Part shown: one piece after another, positions 6,429 to 11,023 of the stretch
Layout of the letters: every line of letters begins with the position of its first letter
Position numbering within the stretch: the stretch's first letter is position 1
NCBI GenBank assembly: GCA_011322515.1
Contig: DRMS01000441.1
Location: 1-11,023 of the forward strand
DNA: 11,023 nucleotides
Source: Leucothrix mucor
GTDB lineage: Bacteria > Pseudomonadota > Gammaproteobacteria > Thiotrichales > Thiotrichaceae
Reading direction: 5' to 3'
Position numbers and translations under genes: made by a program
Notes under the pieces: model-generated
What the model saw: the letters and a program-made list of their open reading frames with translations, nothing else
The model's database searches: none
Told to the model about the DNA's origin: nothing

Positions 6429-6796
6429 TAACTTCTCATATACGTTACACTCTGTCATCGCAAGAAAGGATGTCGGTTTTTTGACTATACCCTGAAATTT
6501 CATTGCCTATGATATCTAAAAATTAAAGTGCTTGCTGTCACATCTCAAATTATCGCGGTAGCAATAGAGGGAAGAACGGAATACATAGTATTTATCTGCT
6601 GATAGGTGGGTATTCTCTAACCATATAATTTCTTCATAATTTAATCATGCTTAAGCGTTCCTGAACGAATTAAGGAAAGCGACGAAAATTTAGTGTTTTT
6701 TTACTAACTTCTCGTCAATAAACTAAGGAAGTTTCATACGGAATCCTTAGGAGCGCGCATAAATAATATAAATAACAGATTAAAAAGAAGGAAAAT
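6429..6796 (+). promoter_or_regulatory. Leader and promoter region of the OmpA-family gene
   Basis: This 368-nt gap holds no gene. A consensus TATAAT lies at 6624-6629, with a weak -35 candidate (CTGATA, 6599-6604) at a long 19-bp spacing. An imperfect dyad, CTTAAgCGTTC-ct-GAACGaaTTAAG (6650-6674), lies just downstream and could be an operator or RNA hairpin. A second hairpin occupies 6723-6750: CTAAGGA pairs with TCCTTAG, and TTTC with GGAA around an AUAC loop. The ribosome-binding site AAGGA is at 6788-6792. The promoter assignment is tentative. Confidence 0.4.
6723..6750 (+). repeat. Small hairpin with repeat-A-like tips
   Basis: CTAAGGAAGTT at the left and TCCTTAG at the right match the outer tips of the A-prime element, but only 28 bp separate the ends. 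It could be a collapsed remnant of such an element or an unrelated leader hairpin, 47 bp before the start codon. Confidence 0.35.
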
Positions 6797-9064
6797 ATGA
6801 TGCGTAATACAAAAATCTACCAATGGGCTTATCTGCCTATTGTGTTGAGTTCTGTCGCTATTTTGGCAACTCAAGTCAATGCTACTCCTAAGCAGTACCA
6901 GAAAGCTCAGCAGGTGAAGAGTCTTAATTATAATTATGTTGGTGGCGGTTCTAATGTTGGTATTAGTATTAATGATGAAGGTGATACTACTTTTGATGTT
7001 AATGCGGTGTTGTCGGAAGATAAGAACAGCATGACCAGCGGTGGCCTATGGGCTGGTGTTGATCTTAGTGATGATGCGGATGTACATTCAGGTGGTGTGC
7101 GCTTGGATCATAATTGGGTGGTGCGTGATAAGCAGGGTAGAGCAGATCATATTAATAAAATTTACGGCGCTTATGATCGTGATAAAAATGATCATGCTAA
7201 GGCAACAGTTGGTTTTGGTCAGGAAACGGAAGCTAGTTTTTGGGAAGGGCATGTTAGCAAAGGATTGACCAGTAAAAAGAAAATAGCGACAGGTTCGACG
7301 ACATCTGCGAAGGCTTATGATTATGGTGTCGGTGCCAGCGTTGGTACTTATATGACGGATTCTAATCTTCGTGTACGCGGTGGTATTGATTATCAGTGGG
7401 GGGATGAGCAAGGTACTGCTGAGGATGAAGCGACCTTATTATCGCTTTCTGCTGGGGTTGAGAAATTCTTTCAAGGTACGCCGCATAGCGTGGGTTTGGA
7501 TGTATCAGCGCATGAGAAAAGCGGCGGTTATAAGGATAAGTCAGAGAGCAGCACGGTACGTGGTAATGTGAGTTATCGTTATAATTTTGCAGGAGAGGAT
7601 GCTTTTCAAGCTGATAGACGTTATCGCCGTGTACGTGTTGAGATACCAGGAAAAGGTCGTCCTGCCCGCTATAAGAAGAAAGCAGTTTACGCAAAACGAA
7701 CCAAAAAGGTTCCTGTTTATAGCAAGCGCACAACTAGAGTCCCTGTTTATGCTAATAAGACGGTTAAAGTCCCTTATAAGCAGTTGGTTAAGAGCACTAT
7801 GGAGTTGGAAGGTCAGACTTTCTTTAAGTTGAATCGTGCTGATCTAATTCCTTCCGCTCAACAGCGTTTAAAGCAGATTGCAGCGCAGATTCGTAAGAAT
7901 GGTTATAAAGGTGTGATTCGCATTACGGGTAATACCTGTAAGTTGGGTGATACGCGATATGATAAGCGTTTATCAGAGCAACGTGCCGCCGCTGTACGTG
8001 CATTTTTGATTAGAGAAGGCTTTAATCCACAGCATTTGATTGCGCGTGGTGTGGGTAAATCAAATCCCAAATACCCAACTACGCCTGATCAGGACTTTAA
8101 AAACCGCCGTGTTGATATTGAGTATGTTTCTGAGCAGTCACTCTATAAAACAAGTTACCGTAATGTGAGCAAACGTGTTCAAACAGGCACACGTAAAATC
8201 ACTAAAAATGTTCGCACAGGTACACGCAATGTAACCAGAAGAGTGAAGGTGGGTACTAAGCGCGTTATGGTTGACAAAGGCGCTGTTGGAACACCGCGCG
8301 TTGTTTGGAGAACAGAGGTTATTCCAACCGCACCGACTTGGATCAAGCGCGCATTGCATAATACAATTAAACATAGTCGTCGTGTTGATACGTATTTGAC
8401 GACCGCAGGTGGCACCGTTACTCAAGGTACTACAGGAGGCGTAGCAGTAACCGCACAGGATTTCAGTCAGACTATTCAACAAGGCACTAACTATGTTGTC
8501 AATGTATTGACAGGCTCTACAGGAGAAGGCGTAACACTACAAAGTAATACGGATGCTTCAAATGGTGTTGTTACTGCGGGTGTTAATGCAGGCGAATTAG
8601 TCTACACCCCACATGCAAGCTTTACAGGAACGGATAGCTTCACTTACACTATTGTGGATAAAAACGGCAACACGGCTACAGCTACCGTTACTATTATAGT
8701 AACTAGCACTGGTGGTGGAACTGGTGGTGGAACTGGCGGTGGAACTGGCGGTGGAACTGGTGGTGGAACTGGTGGTGGAACTGGCGGTGGAACTGGTGGT
8801 GGAACGGGGGGAAGTTGCTGTACGATAAATATCCCCGTTAGCATTAGTCAAGCAGGAGATTCTTTTACTGCGCTTGGTGAAAATGATAGCAGAACTATTG
8901 TTAGTGTTACAGCTTCTGCAGGTTATGTCGAAATTGATACAGGTGATTCATCACTGCACTCACTCTATTTTGAGCCAGACGGATATGTAGGAACAGCAAC
9001 TATTACCTATACTTTATCAGATGGTAGCAGCAAGACTATTTCAATTGAGTGCTATAAAGATTAA
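6797..9064 (+). CDS. Multidomain OmpA-family outer-membrane/surface protein
   Basis: A 755-residue protein. A signal peptide ends near Ala29 (VNA). Residues about 41-265 alternate like transmembrane beta-strands and end in VSYRYNF, suggesting an outer-membrane barrel. Residues 297-326 are three 10-residue basic repeats (VYAKRTKKVP type). Residues about 338-444 are an OmpA C-terminal domain with LSEQRAAAV (Arg396) and NRRVDIEYV; the aspartate that binds peptidoglycan diaminopimelate in OmpA (GYTD context) is replaced by Cys381 (GNTC). Residues 455-499 are three 11-residue basic repeats (RKITKNVRTGT type) plus a degenerate fourth. An Ig-like/cadherin-like domain (about 548-636) ends with FTGTDSFTYTIVDKNGNTAT. 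Eight GGGT units (639-670) form a linker to a C-terminal beta-rich domain with Cys674, Cys675 and Cys752. The start has AAGGA upstream. It probably tethers the cell wall and displays a surface domain; the ligand is unknown. Confidence 0.85.
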   Translation: MMRNTKIYQWAYLPIVLSSVAILATQVNATPKQYQKAQQVKSLNYNYVGGGSNVGISINDEGDTTFDVNAVLSEDKNSMTSGGLWAGVDLSDDADVHSGGVRLDHNWVVRDKQGRADHINKIYGAYDRDKNDHAKATVGFGQETEASFWEGHVSKGLTSKKKIATGSTTSAKAYDYGVGASVGTYMTDSNLRVRGGIDYQWGDEQGTAEDEATLLSLSAGVEKFFQGTPHSVGLDVSAHEKSGGYKDKSESSTVRGNVSYRYNFAGEDAFQADRRYRRVRVEIPGKGRPARYKKKAVYAKRTKKVPVYSKRTTRVPVYANKTVKVPYKQLVKSTMELEGQTFFKLNRADLIPSAQQRLKQIAAQIRKNGYKGVIRITGNTCKLGDTRYDKRLSEQRAAAVRAFLIREGFNPQHLIARGVGKSNPKYPTTPDQDFKNRRVDIEYVSEQSLYKTSYRNVSKRVQTGTRKITKNVRTGTRNVTRRVKVGTKRVMVDKGAVGTPRVVWRTEVIPTAPTWIKRALHNTIKHSRRVDTYLTTAGGTVTQGTTGGVAVTAQDFSQTIQQGTNYVVNVLTGSTGEGVTLQSNTDASNGVVTAGVNAGELVYTPHASFTGTDSFTYTIVDKNGNTATATVTIIVTSTGGGTGGGTGGGTGGGTGGGTGGGTGGGTGGGTGGSCCTINIPVSISQAGDSFTALGENDSRTIVSVTASAGYVEIDTGDSSLHSLYFEPDGYVGTATITYTLSDGSSKTISIECYKD
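8711..8806 (+). repeat. 12-bp minisatellite encoding GGGT linker
   Basis: Eight tandem copies of GGTGGTGGAACT run in frame and code for Gly-Gly-Gly-Thr. The second glycine-triplet variants read T,T,C,C,T,T,C,T at the third base of the first codon across the eight units, so units 1-3 and 5-7 are identical in pattern; this points to duplication of a 48-bp block. Because the unit is a multiple of three, copy-number change would alter linker length without a frameshift. Confidence 0.95.
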
Positions 9065-9088
9065 GTACACTTGGTTTAGATAGATAGT

Positions 9089-9253
9089 TAAGGAACGAGC
9101 ACGGAATAACTTCCCGAAGTTCTAACGCAGAATTTTTATTTCAGATGGGATGAAATCATGGCGCATAGTCACTCTACGCAACGAATGAGATCATCGAAGC
9201 TGGGATAAAAAGCAAGTTAGAGATCGGGACGTTGTTTCGTGCTCGGTTCCTAA
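9089..9253 (+). repeat. Palindromic repeat A, copy 4 (full length)
   Basis: This is the only complete A copy in the window, about 165 bp. The left end is TAAGGAACGAGCACGG and the right end is CGTGCTCGGTTCCTAA, which are complementary apart from a one-base bulge. The middle has GCAGAATTTTTATTTCAGAT, the apex GGCGCATAGTCACTCTACGC and AGCTGGGATAAAAA, which pairs with the left TTTTTATTTCAG arm. It starts 24 bp after the OmpA-family stop codon and ends 17 bp before that gene's probable terminator. Confidence 0.9.
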
Positions 9254-9270
9254 GCAAGGAAGCTTACAGG

Positions 9271-9303
9271 AATGCCGTAGCAGAAATGTTGCGGCATTTT
9301 TAT
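9271..9303 (+). terminator. Rho-independent terminator of the OmpA-family gene
   Basis: AATGCCGTAGCA and TGTTGCGGCATT pair over 12 positions (with two G-U pairs) around a GAAA tetraloop and run into TTTTTATT. It lies 207 nt after the stop codon because a repeat A copy is placed between them. Confidence 0.8.
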
Positions 9304-9665
9304 TGGCGTAGGATAAAAAGTTGAACAAATGTTAAGCATAGTTTGGTGATAAGTACAACAGAAAAAATGTTATTAAAAAAACTTATATCATGTGTTGACT
9401 AAATAAGCATCTAGTAATATACTTAACTTATATCTTGGAATAATAAAACTTATAAAGTGTTTTCTTATATAGGTTCTAAGTTCTAAGTTAATGAATTGTA
9501 AGTAATCTACACAGTATGATTTTTGTTGAATAGCCAACGGGCTTAGCTTGAAGTTTATGCTAAAAGGATGTTTGATAAAATTTACTTATTAGCTTTAATG
9601 TTTTTTTCTAATCAATAAAACATTATAACTTGATGTAAAAAATCTCAAATTATAGGGGAATCGCT
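9304..9665 (+). promoter_or_regulatory. Long AT-rich control region of the YeeE/YedE operon
   Basis: This ~360-nt gap has no supported gene. It contains the promoter at 9395-9423 and would give a leader of about 235 nt. AACTTATA occurs at 9380, 9425 and 9447; the last two are 22 bp apart and the first two 45 bp apart, roughly two and four helical turns, and the first two bracket the promoter. A tandem heptamer GTTCTAAGTTCTAAGTT lies at 9473-9486. The ribosome-binding site AGGGGA is at 9654-9659. No known riboswitch was recognised. Confidence 0.45.
9395..9423 (+). promoter_or_regulatory. Sigma70-type promoter for the YeeE/YedE pair
   Basis: TTGACT (9395-9400) and TATACT (9418-9423) are separated by exactly 17 bp. 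Each hexamer matches consensus at 5 of 6 positions. Transcription would start near 9430. Direct repeats of AACTTATA around it could be an operator. Confidence 0.6.
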
Positions 9666-10151
9666 ATGGAAAACTATATTTTTGCCGCTTGGTTAGGTGG
9701 CATATTACTGGGCATATTTGTTGTCATGCACTTTATCATCATTGGTCGTGGAGTCGGTGGTTCAACAGGCTTTGTTTGTGCCGTTAAACGGGGGATTAAA
9801 TCAAAATCAATGTTTTTTGGCTATGATCTAGACCCTCTAAAATTCTTCTTCTCGCTTGGTTTGCCAATAGGCGGGCTACTTCATCTCTTATTTGTTCAAG
9901 ACGGTAGCTTTGCCTTTAGTTTTGATATGGGGCTATATGACGATGTTCTACCAAGCAGTGATGTACTGAAAGGCTTAATGCTAATGGCTGGTGGTGCATT
10001 ACTCGGTATTGGTGCACGTATGGCTGGAGGTTGTACTTCAGGTCATGCATTGGCAGGAGGGGCTTTATTAAATCCTGTGAGCTTGGTAATAGCAGGATTA
10101 TTTTTTGCGACAGCAGTTGGTGTTGCTCAACTATTATTCTACGTATTTTAA
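9666..10151 (+). CDS. YeeE/YedE family half-transporter, first subunit (PmpA-like)
   Basis: A 161-residue hydrophobic protein, about half the length of full YeeE/YedE (TsuA-type) sulfur-compound transporters. It has about four membrane segments (near 6-26, 58-76, 102-120 and 136-160). The family signature GARMAGGCTSGHALAGGAL (116-134) contains Cys123, corresponding to the conserved cysteine near the substrate path in thiosulfate transporters; GRGVGGSTGFVCA (27-39) supplies Cys38. It probably works with the next gene product as a two-subunit inner-membrane permease for thiosulfate or a related sulfur species; the substrate is inferred from the family. In other bacteria such split pairs are called PmpA/PmpB. 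The ribosome-binding site AGGGGA six bases upstream fixes the start. A good promoter lies about 240 nt upstream. Confidence 0.85.
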   Translation: MENYIFAAWLGGILLGIFVVMHFIIIGRGVGGSTGFVCAVKRGIKSKSMFFGYDLDPLKFFFSLGLPIGGLLHLLFVQDGSFAFSFDMGLYDDVLPSSDVLKGLMLMAGGALLGIGARMAGGCTSGHALAGGALLNPVSLVIAGLFFATAVGVAQLLFYVF

Positions 10152-10169
10152 ACAATTGGGGGCAGAAAG

Positions 10170-10655
10170 ATGAAACAGGTAACAGATATGAAAAAGAGTA
10201 ATGCAGAGCTGAAGATAGAAGTAGAAGAGCAAATGTATTTACCTTTGCTTAAAATTTTATCTATTATTTTAGGCACTGTGTTTGGAATGCTGTTGGTCAG
10301 CATTGGTGGTACTAGCTTTGATATAATGGCGGGAATGTTTCTATTTGAAAATTTCCAACTTCCCATTGTGTTGAGTCTAGCGGTTGGAACAGGCGCAGCA
10401 GGGATGTATTTAGTAAAGCGAATGAAGGCAAGAAGTATTGTTTCGCAAAAGGAAATCACTTTTGGCGCCGTGCCTTTCTCTCGTCGAGCCATTATTGGCG
10501 CATTGCTCTTTGGTACAGGGTGGGCATTAACAGCCTCTTGCCCAGGGACAGCAATGGTAATGATTGGTGAAGGTAAAATGACGGGATTATTTGTTGTTGC
10601 TGGTATTATTGTAGGAACCGTTATTTTTGGGTATTTCAATCGAAATGCGCGGTAA
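10170..10655 (+). CDS. YeeE/YedE family half-transporter, second subunit (PmpB-like)
   Basis: A 161-residue membrane protein that starts 18 nt after the preceding stop, with GGGGG seven bases before the ATG, so the two are co-transcribed. A charged cytoplasmic-looking N-terminus (1-25) leads to about four membrane segments (near 27-46, 65-82, 106-123 and 137-155). The signature FGTGWALTASCPGTA (114-128) carries the conserved cysteine (Cys124) of the second YeeE/YedE half. Together with Cys38 and Cys123 of the first subunit this gives the set of cysteines expected across a full-length transporter. An alternative start at the ATG at 10188 would remove six residues. The operon ends at the terminator at 10687-10716. 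No sulfur-responsive regulator gene (such as BigR/SqrR) lies within the window. Confidence 0.85.
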   Translation: MKQVTDMKKSNAELKIEVEEQMYLPLLKILSIILGTVFGMLLVSIGGTSFDIMAGMFLFENFQLPIVLSLAVGTGAAGMYLVKRMKARSIVSQKEITFGAVPFSRRAIIGALLFGTGWALTASCPGTAMVMIGEGKMTGLFVVAGIIVGTVIFGYFNRNAR

Positions 10656-10686
10656 TAACTTAGCCTAACTGATTCATTACGAATAT

Positions 10687-10716
10687 AAAAAAACGGGACT
10701 TTTGTCCCGTTTTTTT
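10687..10716 (+). terminator. Strong Rho-independent terminator
   Basis: ACGGGAC and GTCCCGT form the stem around a TTTT loop, with seven A before and seven T after, so the full pairing is 13 bp. It ends the YeeE/YedE operon 32 nt after its stop; the symmetrical A and T runs would also let it act on the minus strand. Confidence 0.92.
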
Positions 10717-10889
10717 ATGGATTAGAAACCAATCTTAAGTCTCCTAACTGCGTAACATCAGTTATTAAATGTCCAAATAGCATCACCTTTTTCGCCCGTT
10801 CCAATTTGTACCCTATTCGGTTCATCGTATTGCATTCAGAGGTCTTTAACATAAGTTTTAGTGTGCTTTTTATAAGTCTTTAATAGAAG
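10717..10889. other. Intergenic, possible gene remnant on the minus strand
   Basis: No gene is supported. On the minus strand a 25-codon frame ends in ...IGTGEKGDAIWTFNN, with its TGA inside the 22-nt repeat at 10745-10766. Its composition is protein-like, but it has no visible upstream extension. It could be the tail of a decayed gene. Confidence 0.3.
10745..10766. repeat. 22-nt hairpin repeat, copy 2
   Basis: Identical over 22 nt to 293-314 (TAACTG...CAGTTATT). The flanking bases (CTCC before it here, TTCCT before the other copy) are only partly similar, so it appears here without a recognisable A-prime arm. Confidence 0.6.
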
Positions 10890-11023
10890 CTAAGGAACGA
10901 GCACGGAATAACTTCCCGAAGTTCTAACGCAGAATTTTTATTTCAGATTGGATGAACTCATAAGGCGCATAGTCACTCTACGCAACGAATGAGATCATCC
11001 AAGCTGGGATAAAAAAGCAAGTT
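10890..11023 (+). repeat. Palindromic repeat A, copy 5 (right end cut by window)
   Basis: It begins CTAAGGAACGAGCACGG, matches copy 4 almost base for base through GCAGAATTTTTATTTCAGAT and the apex GGCGCATAGTCACTCTACGC, and runs off the window at AAAAAAGCAAGTT. About 35-40 bp of the right arm should lie beyond. Confidence 0.85.

Noticed and set aside
6481..6513. TTGACT...TATGAT as a promoter for the OmpA-family gene
   Set aside because: The spacer is 21 bp, too long for a normal sigma70 promoter.
7041..7832. Several open frames on both strands inside the OmpA-family gene
   Set aside because: They lie wholly within a gene with signal peptide and recognisable domains, and show no family motifs of their own.
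8597..8851. Antisense frames across the GGGT minisatellite coding for Pro/Val or Ser/Thr repeats
   Set aside because: They are by-products of the 12-bp repeat read on the other strand; the plus-strand protein has clear domains throughout.
10770..10880. Short minus-strand frames (25 and about 40 codons) near the end of the window
   Set aside because: They are too short, lack ribosome-binding sites and family motifs; kept only as a possible remnant.

Overview
The window looks like an intergenic-repeat-rich, AT-rich stretch of a Gram-negative, probably gammaproteobacterial, chromosome. The Gram-negative reading rests on a lipoprotein, an OmpA-family outer-membrane protein, a SPOR-domain-like periplasmic protein and a split YeeE/YedE-type transporter. 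A rhodanese protein and the YeeE/YedE pair suggest inorganic sulfur metabolism, as in sulfur-oxidising lineages; the genus cannot be told from the sequence alone. No tRNA, rRNA, CRISPR array or transposase gene was found.

Layout. 1-294: two abutting long palindromic repeats, called A and A-prime here. 310-1425 (-): hypothetical lipoprotein with two related halves. 1426-1940: gap with a 169-bp MITE-like element (B1, exact 8-bp target duplication) and a decayed A-prime copy. 1941-4792 (-): two-gene operon, a membrane-anchored periplasmic rhodanese followed by a compact PEP-synthase/rifampicin-phosphotransferase-like dikinase. 4990-6048 (-): secreted protein with a calcium-loop-like motif and a SPOR-like C-terminus. 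6049-6796: a second MITE (B2) cutting into a reversed A copy, then a long leader. 6797-9064 (+): 755-residue OmpA-family protein with putative barrel, basic repeats on both sides of the OmpA domain, Ig-like domain, GGGT linker and a Cys-containing C-terminal domain. 9065-9665: another A copy lodged between this gene and its terminator, then a good sigma70-type promoter with a ~240-nt leader. 9666-10655 (+): two half-size YeeE/YedE proteins (PmpA/PmpB-like), followed by a strong terminator at 10687-10716. 10717-11023: a 22-nt repeat and a final A copy running off the window.

How the parts relate. The YeeE/YedE pair probably imports a sulfur compound such as thiosulfate and the rhodanese could handle sulfane sulfur in the periplasm, but they are separate transcription units, so a shared pathway is inference. 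The most distinctive signal is non-coding: a ~165-bp palindromic repeat family with at least two subfamilies that share the apex and the outer tip but have different, still self-complementary arms. It occupies nearly every intergenic gap here, sometimes beside the B-type MITEs.
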